Positions 41,666 to 50,868 of a DNA stretch of 64,000 bases are shown here, piece by piece. A model generated the notes under the pieces. The model did not search any database. It saw nothing but the letters and a program-made list of their open reading frames with translations, and had not been told where the DNA came from. The position numbers were made by a program, and so were the translations under genes. Numbering within the stretch: position 1 is the first letter of the stretch; the number at the start of each line of letters is the position of its first letter. The DNA lies in assembly GCA_947525975.1 (NCBI GenBank), contig CANNVE010000010.1, positions 31,942 to 95,941 on the forward strand, given 5' to 3'. The DNA is from an uncultured Muribaculaceae bacterium (GTDB lineage: Bacteria > Bacteroidota > Bacteroidia > Bacteroidales > Muribaculaceae).

Positions 41666-43117
41666 ATGAGATCACCTGTCTTGATATTAGCCATGACGGC
41701 GGCCTTGGGTGCCTTCGCTGACAATGTATATTCGCTTGATTCCTGCAGGCAATTGGCCCTTAAGAGCAACAAGCAGCTGATGATGAGCCGCGAACGGATC
41801 AACAAGGCCCATTACCAGAATAAGGAGGCTTTTGCCGCTTATCTGCCGTCGATTGACTTTGCCGGCGGATATACCTACAATCAGAAGGATATATCGATCT
41901 TTTCGTCTGATCAACTTCTGCCGACCAAGACCTTTGACCCCGCCACTCAGAAGTACGAATTCAACATAGCGAAGAATCCTCTGACCGGCGAGCCGATCAA
42001 GGATCCGGCCACGGGGCAGTACGTGCCGGAGACAGTGGCTCTGATTCCCAAGGAGGCTATGACCTACGACATACACAATGTCTTTTTCGGAGCCATCACC
42101 CTTACGCAGCCTATATACATGGGCGGTAAGATAGTGGCCATGAACAAGATCACCAAATACGCCGAGGATGCGGCCAGGGAACTCACCAACAATGAGGAAG
42201 AAAACGTGATATATGCCGTGGATGCGGCCTATTGGCAGGTGGTCTCGCTCAAATCTAAGCAGAAACTCGCCGAAAACTATGTGGCGCTTCTCGACACTCT
42301 TCAGCGTAATGTCACCCTGATGGTGGAGCAAGGCGTGGCCACCCGCAGCGACCTGCTAAGCGTAGATGTAAAACTCAACTCCGCTAAGGTAGACCTGACG
42401 AAGGTGGACAATGGCCTGGCGTTGTCGCGCATGGCCTTGGCCCAGGTGTGCGGCTTGCCGGTAGATTCCGATATGCGCCTTGTCGATGAGGTATCGCCTG
42501 ATATCGACAGGCTGGCGCGCCAGATACTGCTGCCGGCTGACGAATACGACATGGAGGAGGTCTACAGCCGCCGCTCTGACCTGCGCGCTTTGATGCGCGG
42601 CATCGACGTCACGGAGCAGAAAAAGAAACTCGCCCTGTCGACAATGCTCCCCAATGTGGCGCTTGTCGGTTCGTATTCATTCTCAAACCCCAACATGTTC
42701 AACGGCTTCAGCAAGAGATTCGGCGGAGCGTTTTCGGTGGGCGCAATGGTGACCATCCCTATCTGGCACTGGGGAGGCAACTATTACAAATACAAGGCTG
42801 CTGACACCGACGTGACTGTGATGAAACTGCAATACGAAGACGCAAAGGAAATGATCGACCTGCAGGTGAATCAGGCGTCTTTCCGCGCCCAGGAGTCGGT
42901 TAAGACCTATGAGATGACCAAAAGCAACCTCGACAAGGCGAGCGACAATCTGCGCTGCGCCAATGTAGGATTCCGCGAAGGCGTGTCGACATCCACCACC
43001 GTGATGGAAGCGCAGACGGCATGGCTGAAGGCCAACTCTGAATACATCGACGCGATGATCGACATACGCCTCTGCGACACCTACCTGCGCAAGGCTCTCG
43101 GCACCCTCAATAAATAA
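41666..43117 (+). CDS. TolC-family outer-membrane efflux protein
   Basis: The 483-residue protein has a signal peptide (VLILAMTAALGAFAD) and two TolC repeats: SLDSCRQLALKSNKQLMMSRE first, and later YDMEEVYSRRSDLRALMRGID, with long helical coiled regions and GVSTSTTVMEAQTAWLKA near the end. It forms the outer-membrane channel of the HlyD/ABC-2 system that follows with short gaps. Confidence 0.95.
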   Translation: MRSPVLILAMTAALGAFADNVYSLDSCRQLALKSNKQLMMSRERINKAHYQNKEAFAAYLPSIDFAGGYTYNQKDISIFSSDQLLPTKTFDPATQKYEFNIAKNPLTGEPIKDPATGQYVPETVALIPKEAMTYDIHNVFFGAITLTQPIYMGGKIVAMNKITKYAEDAARELTNNEEENVIYAVDAAYWQVVSLKSKQKLAENYVALLDTLQRNVTLMVEQGVATRSDLLSVDVKLNSAKVDLTKVDNGLALSRMALAQVCGLPVDSDMRLVDEVSPDIDRLARQILLPADEYDMEEVYSRRSDLRALMRGIDVTEQKKKLALSTMLPNVALVGSYSFSNPNMFNGFSKRFGGAFSVGAMVTIPIWHWGGNYYKYKAADTDVTVMKLQYEDAKEMIDLQVNQASFRAQESVKTYEMTKSNLDKASDNLRCANVGFREGVSTSTTVMEAQTAWLKANSEYIDAMIDIRLCDTYLRKALGTLNK

Positions 43118-43159
43118 TTAATCCCATCTATAAGACTAATCAATAAAATCTAAGGAATC

Positions 43160-44155
43160 ATGGATACCGAATCTGAAAAAAAGGCCAATAAGTCGTTGCT
43201 TATCACTATGTCTGTGGTAATGATCGCCGTCATAGCCGTTGCCATTATAGGATTTCTGTTCCTCAACAAGCCGGAGCCTATACTCGAAGGCCAGGTAGAG
43301 GGCACCACGGTGCGCGTCTCGGGAAAGTTGCCGGGCCGCATAGCCTGCTTCTATGTAAGCGAGGGAGACACTGTGCAGGCCGGCGACACCCTTGTGCGCA
43401 TTCACTCAGCCATCGTAGAGGCTCAGCTCACACAGGCCGAAGCCATGAAGGATGTGGCGCAGGCGCAGGACAAGAAGATTGATGCCGGCACTCGCAGGCA
43501 GATCATACAGGCCGCATACGAATTGCTGCAGCAGGCCAAGGCCGGAGTGTCAATCACAAAGAAGACCTACGAGCGCATGCAGAATCTCTACGCCGAGGGC
43601 GTGATTTCCGAGCAGAAGCGCGACGAGGCCAAGGCTGCTTACGACGCGGCTGTTGCAGCCCAGGGCGCGGCTGAAAGCCAGTATTCGCTGGCGAAGTCAG
43701 GCGCGCAGTCTGAGGACAAGGAGTCGGCCGCTGCTCTGGTGTCAGCCGCAGGCGGCGGTGTGGAGCAAGTGAAGGCTCTGCTTGAAGACAGCTATCTCGT
43801 GGCGCCGTATGACGGCATCATCGACCAGATTTATCCTCAGGCCAGCGAATTGGTGGCTACCGGAGCGCCGATCATCAGCCTGCTTAAGATGGATGACCGA
43901 TACATCACATTCAATGTGCGCGAAGACCATCTCAACGATTTCCTGATGGGATCTGACATCGAGGTGGAGATTCCTGCCCTGGGCATGAAGAAGGTGGGCG
44001 CCAAGGTGTATTATATCCGCGATATGGGATCATACGCCACTTGGGAGGCGTCGAAGTCGACCGGCGACTGGAATACGCGCACATTCGAGGTGAAGGTGCG
44101 TCCGTCAGACATGGAGCGCCTGCGCCCGGGCATGAGCGCTATCATACGCAAATGA
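43160..44155 (+). CDS. HlyD-family periplasmic adaptor
   Basis: The 331-residue protein has an N-terminal membrane anchor (VVMIAVIAVAIIGFLFL), a lipoyl-like half (EGQVEGTTVRVSGKLPGRI, then GDTVQAGDTLVRI), a helical hairpin of about 110 residues and the second lipoyl half (VAPYDGIIDQIYPQASELV). It links the TolC-like protein to the ABC-2 permeases in the next two genes. Confidence 0.95.
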   Translation: MDTESEKKANKSLLITMSVVMIAVIAVAIIGFLFLNKPEPILEGQVEGTTVRVSGKLPGRIACFYVSEGDTVQAGDTLVRIHSAIVEAQLTQAEAMKDVAQAQDKKIDAGTRRQIIQAAYELLQQAKAGVSITKKTYERMQNLYAEGVISEQKRDEAKAAYDAAVAAQGAAESQYSLAKSGAQSEDKESAAALVSAAGGGVEQVKALLEDSYLVAPYDGIIDQIYPQASELVATGAPIISLLKMDDRYITFNVREDHLNDFLMGSDIEVEIPALGMKKVGAKVYYIRDMGSYATWEASKSTGDWNTRTFEVKVRPSDMERLRPGMSAIIRK

Positions 44156-44206
44156 CCATCATAAGCCCATATGGGCTCAACATTAATTAAATACACTGTA
44201 GCGACT

Positions 44207-45367
44207 ATGTCATTACTTTGGCAAAGCATAAAACGAGAGCTGAAGCGGCTCGCTTCATCCTGGACGGCCCTGATCATGATGGTGGTCGTGCCCCTTGGGT
44301 GCGCGCTCTTCTTCGTATCTCTCCTTTCGGAGGGCCTTCCGCTGAAGGTGCCGACGTCGGTGGTCGACCTCGACCATTCGGCCATGGCGCGCCAGGTGAC
44401 CAGGGCGCTCAACTCCACCGAGCTGGTCGATATCTGCCAGAAGGATGAAAGCTACGAGGCAGCTATGGAAGCCGTGCGCAGCGGCAAGATTTTCGGCTTT
44501 TTCGTCATTCCGGAGAATTTTGAGAAAGACGCCATAGCCGGAAACGCGCCCACGCTCGAGTATTACACCAACCTCACGTATTTCGTGCCAGGCACCCTGT
44601 CGTTCAAGGGATTCAAGACGATAGCCGTGACCACCTCCGGCTCGGTGGCGAAGGCCAAGCTTTCGGCTGTGGGCGTCCCGGGAGATATGATCATGCCGCT
44701 CGTGCAGCCTGTGGCCATAGATTCGGTGGGCATCGGAAATCCGTGGACCAACTATTCCTACTACCTGACGCCGTCGTTCTCATTCGGATGTCTTGGCCTC
44801 ATCATCATGATATTCACAGCCTACACCATCACCATCGAGATAAAGCGCGGCACCTCGCGACAATGGCTCGCCACCGCCGGAGGCAGCATCGACATCGCCC
44901 TCATGGGCAAGCTGCTGCCCCAGACGGCTGTCTTCTGGGCAGTGAGCCTGTGCGTGGAGGCTATCCTTTTCGGGTTCCAGCATTTCCCTATGGCTGGCAG
45001 CCTGGGGTGGCTTGTGGTGGCCACGCTGATCTTCGTGCCGGCGTGTCAGGCTTTCGCCACGATGATATGCTGCCTTCTCCCCAATCCGCGCCTGGCATTG
45101 AGCATGGTGTCTCTATTCGGCATTCTCACCTTTTCGTTCGCCGGATTTTCATTTCCGGTGGAGAAGATGTATGGCGCCATCGGCATCTTCAGCTATCTGT
45201 CGCCCGTGCGCTACATCTTCCTCATCTACATCAACAATGCCCTCAACGGCTTTGATGTCTACTATGTGAGATATTATTTCGTGGCTCTGCTTCTCTTCCT
45301 TTATGCCGGCATGCTCTTCACGCGCAGGCTCAAGAAGAGTTGCCTCAACCCTGTTTACGTACCTTAG
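44207..45367 (+). CDS. ABC-2 type permease (YhhJ-like)
   Basis: The 386-residue protein has one N-terminal helix (ALIMMVVVPLGCALFFVSL), a large periplasmic domain, and five C-terminal helices with FSYLSPVRYIFLIYINNALNG, the ABC-2 permease pattern. An earlier in-frame start at 44171 adds 12 residues; the ATG at 44207 fits better. A second, paralogous permease follows after 11 bases. No nucleotide-binding subunit is encoded nearby. Confidence 0.85.
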   Translation: MSLLWQSIKRELKRLASSWTALIMMVVVPLGCALFFVSLLSEGLPLKVPTSVVDLDHSAMARQVTRALNSTELVDICQKDESYEAAMEAVRSGKIFGFFVIPENFEKDAIAGNAPTLEYYTNLTYFVPGTLSFKGFKTIAVTTSGSVAKAKLSAVGVPGDMIMPLVQPVAIDSVGIGNPWTNYSYYLTPSFSFGCLGLIIMIFTAYTITIEIKRGTSRQWLATAGGSIDIALMGKLLPQTAVFWAVSLCVEAILFGFQHFPMAGSLGWLVVATLIFVPACQAFATMICCLLPNPRLALSMVSLFGILTFSFAGFSFPVEKMYGAIGIFSYLSPVRYIFLIYINNALNGFDVYYVRYYFVALLLFLYAGMLFTRRLKKSCLNPVYVP

Positions 45368-45378
45368 AATCAAAGGAT

Positions 45379-46569
45379 ATGAAGAATGCATTTTTAAGCG
45401 TGGCCCGCGTCTTCAGGCAGGAGTGGCATCTGATGACACACGATGTAGGCCTTCTGGTCTTCTTCATCGTGCTGCCGCTGACGTATCCCATCGTCTACAC
45501 GCTCATATACAATCCCGAGGTGGTGCGCGACATCCCCGTGGTGGTGGTCGACGAGTGCCGCAGCGCCGCATCGCGCCAGCTGGTGAGGCAGGCGGCCGCC
45601 ACTCAGTCATTCGGGCTCTACGGATACGCCTCCAATATGGCCGAGGCCAAGGATATGTGGGCTGATCATGACGTATACGCCATATTGCGCATACCGTCGG
45701 ACTTCGACCGCAACATAAAGATTGGCGAGCAGTCGCATGCCACGCTCTACTGCGACATGAGCCTTCTTATACGCTACAGGGCGCTGATGTCGTCGATGAC
45801 CGATCTGCAGATAGCGCTCGCCGGCGACATCACCTCGGAGAGGGTTGACATGATCGGAGGCAGCGCCGCCGGCTTCGGACAGATGCCGGTGGAGTCGAAG
45901 AGCCATTTCCTGGGCGACACCCAGCAGGGATTCGCTTCGTTCGTGATCCCGGGCATCATAGTGCTGATACTTCAGCAGAGCATGCTGCTCGGAGCCGGTC
46001 TGCTCGGAGCCACGGCCAAGGAGCGCCGTCGCCGGGGTGGGGGCGTCGACCCGCTTGACGCAGGCGCCGGCCCGGTGGCCACGGTGGTAGGCAAGGCTCT
46101 CGCCTACACCGTGTGCTATGTGCCGCTCACCATTTACGTGCTGCATTTCATCCCCTGGATGTTCGCGCTGCCCCACGTAGGCTCGGCGGCCGATTATCTT
46201 CCATTCATCCTGCCGCTGCTGCTCGCCTCGGCATTTCTGGGGCAGGCTTTGGTGGCTTTTATGAAGGAGAGGGAATACGTGTTTCTCGTGGTGGTCTTCA
46301 CCTCGGTGATCTTCCTGTTTCTTTCGGGCCTGACTTGGCCGCGCTATGCCATGTCGCCGCTGTGGCACGGCATCGGCGGCATCATTCCGGCCACATGGGG
46401 CGTAGAGGGCTTCATACGCATCAACAGCAACGGAGCCACTCTCGCCGAGAATGCCCACCCCTATCTGATGATGTGGGCGCTTACGGCTGTGTACTTCGTC
46501 ATGGCCGTTGCGGTGCGCTGCTTCTCGCAGAGGCGCGCCCAAGGCATGAAGGCGCAGGCGGAGGGCTGA
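45379..46569 (+). CDS. ABC-2 type permease, second subunit
   Basis: The 396-residue protein has the same layout as its upstream neighbour: an N-terminal helix (LLVFFIVLPLTYPIVYTLIY), a periplasmic domain (VVVVDECRSAASRQLVRQA, IPSDFDRNIKIGE) and C-terminal helices ending LTAVYFVMAVAVRCF. An arginine-rich cytoplasmic loop (KERRRRGGG) is unusual and strongly charged. It probably pairs with the preceding permease in one tripartite exporter. Confidence 0.85.
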   Translation: MKNAFLSVARVFRQEWHLMTHDVGLLVFFIVLPLTYPIVYTLIYNPEVVRDIPVVVVDECRSAASRQLVRQAAATQSFGLYGYASNMAEAKDMWADHDVYAILRIPSDFDRNIKIGEQSHATLYCDMSLLIRYRALMSSMTDLQIALAGDITSERVDMIGGSAAGFGQMPVESKSHFLGDTQQGFASFVIPGIIVLILQQSMLLGAGLLGATAKERRRRGGGVDPLDAGAGPVATVVGKALAYTVCYVPLTIYVLHFIPWMFALPHVGSAADYLPFILPLLLASAFLGQALVAFMKEREYVFLVVVFTSVIFLFLSGLTWPRYAMSPLWHGIGGIIPATWGVEGFIRINSNGATLAENAHPYLMMWALTAVYFVMAVAVRCFSQRRAQGMKAQAEG

Positions 46570-46592
46570 AAGGCCCCTGCCAGGAAGCCAGG

Positions 46593-46646
46593 GCGCATGC
46601 CCCGGATGCGAGGAGTCAGTCTCCGCATCCGGGGCATGCGCCTTTT
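46593..46646 (+). terminator. terminator of the efflux operon, overlapping the Fur gene
   Basis: Perfect 18-bp arms (GCGCATGCCCCGGATGCG at 46593-46610 and its complement at 46624-46641) with a 13-base loop are followed by CTTTT. The right arm encodes the last residues of the convergent Fur-type protein (KGACPGCGD). Confidence 0.8.
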
Positions 46647-47095
46647 ATCATGTAATTGACGCTCCTTGCCTTGAATCCGTCGGGCAGGTCCACCGGCGGT
46701 GGGCCGACGCCGTCGAGGCAGAATGTGCGCCCGCACTTCTCGCAATAGAAATGCACGTGCATGTCGTCGTCCTCTCCGTCCGCTGCATGGCCCGCGGCGC
46801 TGTGGCATAGTTCGTATTTGAGCGAGCGGCTGCCGTCTTCGATCTCGTGCACTATGCCGTGGGCGGCGAATGTCTCGAGCGAGCGGAATATGCTCGCCTT
46901 GTTCACGGTGTGCCCGAGCATCGCCTCGAGGTCAGCGAGGCTTGCGGGGCGCTCGGCCCTGCCGAGCATCCTGGCCACGAGTATGCGGTTGGCCGTGGGC
47001 CTGACGCCCTTGTCTTCGAGCAGGCGTTCGATCCGCTCTGTGTTCAGGTCCTCCTTTCGGGCGGGGCTGCCGCTGTCGGATGTGAGTCTCTTCAT
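46616..47095 (-). CDS. Fur-family metal-responsive regulator
   Basis: The 159-residue protein has the Fur winged helix (GVRPTANRILVARMLGRA, then SLADLEAMLGHTVNKASIFRSLETF), followed by HVHFYCEKCGRTFCLDG with the first CxxC and a final CPGCG forming the second, the structural zinc site. Whether it senses iron, zinc or peroxide cannot be told. It is convergent with the efflux operon, and its 3' end doubles as an arm of that operon's terminator. Confidence 0.9.
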   Translation of the reverse strand: MKRLTSDSGSPARKEDLNTERIERLLEDKGVRPTANRILVARMLGRAERPASLADLEAMLGHTVNKASIFRSLETFAAHGIVHEIEDGSRSLKYELCHSAAGHAADGEDDDMHVHFYCEKCGRTFCLDGVGPPPVDLPDGFKARSVNYMIKGACPGCGD

Positions 47096-47225
47096 TTGGG
47101 GTACGGGTTATGGAAAAGAGTGTTGGCGGTTATTGATTTTGGTTTGCGGCGGCAAAGATACGGCCCTTGTCGATAAAAAACAATATTCCGGATATATTTT
47201 CGGGATTGATGCGGCGTTTTTTCGC

Positions 47226-47233
47226 TACCTTTG
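47226..47233 (+). promoter_or_regulatory. promoter -7 element, near-leaderless
   Basis: TACCTTTG fits TAnnTTTG and ends 4 bases before the ATG at 47238, so the acetyltransferase mRNA would have almost no leader. Confidence 0.6.
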
Positions 47234-47237
47234 CGCC

Positions 47238-47873
47238 ATGAAATCTATAAGCACTCTTTCTCCGGGCGCCATTCCCGCCGACGCAGCCCCCGTCCTCGCC
47301 GCCTTGCGGCGGGGCGACTGGGTCATGGCCGGCGCCAAGGACTCTCCCTCTATAAGCATGCTGCTGGGCCGCTGTTCGCAGGCATGCCATCGCCTCAACT
47401 CCATGCCCCCGTCGGCCTTGGCCCCCAGGGAGCAGGCTCTGCGCTCCATATTGGGCCGATGCGGCAGCGCCCCGGTGGTGCACAGCCCCTTTCGCTGCGA
47501 TTTCGGCTTCAACATCAGCGTGGGCGACAATTTCATGGCCAACTTCGGCCTCTCCATCCTCGACGAGGCCGAGGTCAGCATCGGCGACAATGTGATGATA
47601 GGCCCCAATTGCTCTCTCATCACCATAGAGCACGCCCTCGACCCCGGGCAGCGCCGCCGGGGAGTGATGCGCGCCAAGCCCATCTCCATAGGATCCGACG
47701 CGTGGCTCGCAGCCTCCGTCACCGTGCTTCCCGGCGTCACCATAGGCGAGGGGAGCGTCATCGGGGCCGGCAGCCTCGTGGTCTCCGACATCCCTCCCCG
47801 CACCCTCGCCTACGGATCGCCCTGCCGCCCCGTCAGGCCCATCACCTCCGCCGACCGCGTGAGCCCGGCGTGA
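47238..47873 (+). CDS. left-handed-helix (hexapeptide) O-acetyltransferase, Maa/LacA type
   Basis: The 211-residue protein has the maltose/galactoside acetyltransferase layout: an N-terminal helix region, then PFRCDFGFNISVGDNFMANFGL, hexapeptide turns (IGDNVMIGPNCSL), catalytic histidine in ITIEHALDP and the closing IGAGSLVVSDIPPRTLAYGSP. It acetylates a sugar or related acceptor using acetyl-CoA. Start chosen at the ATG just after the promoter; a longer frame to 46761 overlaps the Fur gene and is rejected. Confidence 0.9.
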   Translation: MKSISTLSPGAIPADAAPVLAALRRGDWVMAGAKDSPSISMLLGRCSQACHRLNSMPPSALAPREQALRSILGRCGSAPVVHSPFRCDFGFNISVGDNFMANFGLSILDEAEVSIGDNVMIGPNCSLITIEHALDPGQRRRGVMRAKPISIGSDAWLAASVTVLPGVTIGEGSVIGAGSLVVSDIPPRTLAYGSPCRPVRPITSADRVSPA

Positions 47874-47949
47874 GGGGGGGCGAGACGTCGGCGGCCGTCG
47901 GTTTGGTGCCGTTGGCCATTTGTCGATAGGCTTTTCAAGTCTGCGCCGG

Positions 47950-48105
47950 TCATGGCCGGCGCTGTCGGCGTGGCATTATGCGCTCATGCATTCGCTGCGT
48001 AGCGACGAAGAAGACCGGAACGAGAAACAGAAGAGCGGCGGTGCCGAAGAGCAAACCTCCGACAGTGGTTACGCCCACCGAAATGTTTCCGTTGGCGGTA
48101 TGGTT
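47950..48105 (-). pseudogene. remnant of an RND efflux permease C-terminus
   Basis: About 45 codons on the minus strand read NGNISVGVTTVGGLLFGTA, LVPVFFVATQRMHER and a basic tail, which is the last helix and C-terminus of AcrB/HAE1-type RND pumps (the family's GTxVxGGMxxxTxLxLFxVPVxF). The remaining 1000 residues are missing upstream. This is debris of a deleted pump gene. The 47874-48575 stretch otherwise holds only this and a promoter with a 30-codon frame. Confidence 0.7.
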
Positions 48106-48267
48106 TGTGGTTGGGAATAAGGCCGGGCTGATCAGGCATCCGGCAATCGCAAAATCGGCGGAAAAAGGCGGGACGCCAGGCGCGGCGAGGGGCCGGACCG
48201 GGGCAATTGCCGAAAAAATGGATTGAAATGCGGGAAAAAACGCAGTGCGCTCTCGGCTGAATAGCCT

Positions 48268-48373
48268 TAACTTTGCGGCAATGATAAATGTGATTGGAGC
48301 GGGATTTAGCCCTCGCTCATCTTGGTTATGGAAGGATGCCGCAGACGGCATCGACCCCATGGCGCCGGCATAG
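48268..48373 (+). other. promoter with 30-codon frame and structured RNA
   Basis: TAACTTTG at 48268-48275 is followed 5 bases later by an ATG opening a 30-codon frame (MINVIGAGFSPRSSW start) to a TAG at 48371. Within it GATGCCG-CAGA-CGGCATC is a perfect 7-bp hairpin and GGCGC/GCGCC another. It could encode a small peptide or a non-coding RNA. No neighbour is on this strand. Confidence 0.35.
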
Positions 48374-48575
48374 CGCCGCTGCTGTCGGAAAACACGCGAA
48401 TGCAGGCAAGACCCGCGATACTGTGAATATGCACGCGAAGTAACATTTGAAGCAAAGCCTTTGCTCTCGGGCGCAGCGCCATGAAGCAAGCGGGCCGTCC
48501 GGCAGAGGATGGCCCGCTTGCCGCTTTTCGCCCCGGCCTATATCGGGGCAGTGATGGCGGCAGAGGCGCTGCCGC

Positions 48576-49328
48576 TCACTGCCTGACGATGACGCTGCCG
48601 CTGGCCTGGTGGGTGGCGAGGATCAGCATTTCGGCCACTTGCACGTGGGCCGGAGCCGACACTGCGTAGAGCATGGCGTCGGCTATGTCATCGCCGGTGA
48701 GCGGCTCGATGCCTTTGTACACGGCTGCCGCGCGGCTGCTGTCGCCATGGAATCTGACCTCGCTGAAGTTTGTCTCCACAAGGCCGGGCTTGAGGAGCGT
48801 CACCCTCAGCGGCGATCCGGCCACATCGATGCGCAGGCCGTCGGTAATGGCCTTGACTGCGGCCTTTGTGCCGCAGTATACGTTTCCGCCCGCGTAGGCC
48901 GCGTCGCCCGCCACGGAGCCGATGTTGACGATGTGGCCCTTGCCCCTGGCCAGCATGCCCGGCACTACGGCGCGCGTCAGATAGAGCAGCCCCTTGATGT
49001 TGGTGTCGATCATGGCGTCCCAGTCGGCAATGTCGCCCTCATATTCGGGCTCGAGGCCGAGGGCAAGCCCGGCGTTGTTCACGAGCACGTCGATGCGCCG
49101 CCAATCTTCGGGCAGGCCGGCCACGGCCTGCGCGGCCTCGCGGCTGTCGCGCACGTCAAAGGCCAGCGGCAGCAGGGCGTCGGCGTATTCACGCTTCAGG
49201 GCATCGAGCCTCGAGCGGTTGCGCCCGGTGGCTATCACCCGGTATCCTGCCGAGATCAGGCGCCTGGCGCAGGCCTCTCCGATGCCGCCGGTGGCGCCGG
49301 TCACCATCGCTATTCCATTGTAAGTCAT
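48576..49328 (-). CDS. short-chain dehydrogenase/reductase (YdfG-like)
   Basis: The 250-residue SDR has VTGATGGIGEACARRL (NADP motif), NNAGLALG, catalytic serine in NIGSVAGDAAY and YCGTKAAVK (YxxxK), then LLKPGLVETNFSEVRFHGD, the pattern of the YdfG/serine-dehydrogenase subgroup acting on 3-hydroxy acids. It lies 22 bases after the HAD phosphatase stop on the same strand. Confidence 0.85.
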   Translation of the reverse strand: MTYNGIAMVTGATGGIGEACARRLISAGYRVIATGRNRSRLDALKREYADALLPLAFDVRDSREAAQAVAGLPEDWRRIDVLVNNAGLALGLEPEYEGDIADWDAMIDTNIKGLLYLTRAVVPGMLARGKGHIVNIGSVAGDAAYAGGNVYCGTKAAVKAITDGLRIDVAGSPLRVTLLKPGLVETNFSEVRFHGDSSRAAAVYKGIEPLTGDDIADAMLYAVSAPAHVQVAEMLILATHQASGSVIVRQ

Positions 49329-49350
49329 ATTGCGGATGTGTCTATAGGGG

Positions 49351-49992
49351 TTAAAGATTCGTCAGGGCAAGGATGTCGGCGAAGGCATCGGCCATGTAGT
49401 CGGGGGCGGCGGCCTTCAGCGCGGTGATCTCGCCGTTGCCGTATGTGACGGCGCATGTCAGGCAGCCTGCAGCCGCGCCCATCATTATGTCTACGTCGGC
49501 GTCGCCCACCACCATGGTCGAGGCCGCCTCCCATCCCAGTGAGTTGAGCACGGCGAGGGCGGGCGCAGGGTCGGGCTTGCCCTTGTCCACGCTGTCGGCG
49601 CCGACGATGGCTCCGAACCATTGCCTTATGCCCAGGCCGTCGAGATAGCCGCAGAGCGAAGCGAGGCGCCGACTTGAGGCTATGGCCAGGCCGCAGCCCT
49701 GCAGCCGCAGCCGGGCCAATGTGTCGATTACGCCCGGGAAAGCCTGCTCATGCGCGCCCCTCTTGAGGAGGTCGTAGTTTGAGCGGAAAGCGGCGGCGAA
49801 GTCCCTGTCAGAGACTCCGAGGCCGGGATAGAGCCGCGAGGCGGCCTCGTCGGTGCGCACTCCGATGATCGAGCGGCACTCGGCGTCGGAAAGGGCAGGG
49901 AGGCCCATGTCGCCGATCGTCTTCTTTATTGTGGCGAGGATGACGGCTGATGTGTCCATCAGAGTGCCGTCAAAATCAAATATGAAGTTCAT
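49351..49992 (-). CDS. HAD-superfamily phosphatase (phosphoglycolate-phosphatase type)
   Basis: The 213-residue protein has HAD motif I (FIFDFDGTLMDT), motif II (LAIASSRR), motif III lysine (DKGKPDPAPALA) and motif IV (VVGDADVDIMMG), with a helical cap between motifs I and II, as in Gph. The true start is MNFIFDFDG at 49990-49992; the longer frame is non-coding. It probably dephosphorylates small metabolites. Confidence 0.9.
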   Translation of the reverse strand: MNFIFDFDGTLMDTSAVILATIKKTIGDMGLPALSDAECRSIIGVRTDEAASRLYPGLGVSDRDFAAAFRSNYDLLKRGAHEQAFPGVIDTLARLRLQGCGLAIASSRRLASLCGYLDGLGIRQWFGAIVGADSVDKGKPDPAPALAVLNSLGWEAASTMVVGDADVDIMMGAAAGCLTCAVTYGNGEITALKAAAPDYMADAFADILALTNL

Positions 49993-50203
49993 GCTTGAGG
50001 GTGATAATGGTTGCGAATGGCGGTGCGGGCCGGTGGGGCCGCGTCCGCCGTTGCAAAGATACGCCTTTTCTCTGACATTTCCGCTCCCCGCGATGGCAAA
50101 TCTCGCAGACGCAGGGCCTTTGCCGCGCATTTCCATTCTCCATTCAGTCTGAGCAGGAGCAGGAAGTCGGTAAAGTCTATTCCGCCTAAGCGAGGATTTA
50201 AAT

Positions 50204-50560
50204 CTATCTGATCAGCAGTTGGCCCGGAACTCGATTGTCCTTGCTTTTCTTTACTTGAGTCTCATATTGTTGCAATATAGACTTCAAGTTTTGTTTGGAT
50301 TTGGTCGATATGACCACAACTCCGCCTAAGCGGGGTTTGAAGTATTTCGTAATAGCCGGGTCTTTTACGATTTCCACTTTTACGATATCTTCTTTTCTCA
50401 GACTGTCGATGTTTTGAACTTCAACACCATCGACTAAATAGACGGGCATGTTGATGGAATCACACTCATGTGCTTCCAATTGAATGTCCGAAGCGGCTTC
50501 TTGCGCAGAAAGTTTCAGGCACAAGAGCAGCGTGGATACGATTGTTAATAGCATTTTCAT
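50204..50560 (-). CDS. secreted stand-alone TonB-plug-like protein
   Basis: The 118-residue product has a signal peptide (MLLTIVSTLLLCLKLSA) and a domain PVYLVDGVEVQNIDSLRKEDI, IVKVEIVKDPAITKYFKPRLGGVVVISTKS that matches the core of a TonB receptor plug (LVDG..I..I...IE.IEV.KD....YG..GGVI.I.TK) but has no barrel. It could be a truncated receptor or a dedicated small signalling protein. It is downstream of a TPR-membrane-HTH regulator gene on the same strand, about 300 bases away, with no gene between. Confidence 0.6.
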   Translation of the reverse strand: MKMLLTIVSTLLLCLKLSAQEAASDIQLEAHECDSINMPVYLVDGVEVQNIDSLRKEDIVKVEIVKDPAITKYFKPRLGGVVVISTKSKQNLKSILQQYETQVKKSKDNRVPGQLLIR

Positions 50561-50868
50561 AACCTGGATCTGTTTCTTTGTGTTGTTATGTTTATTTGTT
50601 CGGTGTAAATTTACAGACAATAAAGTTTCCCGACAAATCAAAAGTTTAACAGCCTTGATTTTATTCTTGTGTCAATCAGATGGTTATGACGGCTGATCGT
50701 TAGAGGGTTTAACATGGACGACTAAAGTTTGGCGTTTGAGAGAGATGTGCCCCGGAAACGCGGCATAAAGGGCGTCGCGTCATGAGGGTGTACAAATAGA
50801 GTGGTGGTATGAATCGTGCATTAGGAATAAGAGAAGCGAAGACTTGTGGCCTTAGAGATCTTGCGGGC

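Noticed and set aside
48380..48450. Possible cobalamin riboswitch core (AAGACCCGCGATACTGTGA resembles the conserved CCCGCnACTGT segment)
   Set aside because: The other conserved boxes of the riboswitch are not recognisable, and no gene follows on the plus strand. The match is to one short segment only.
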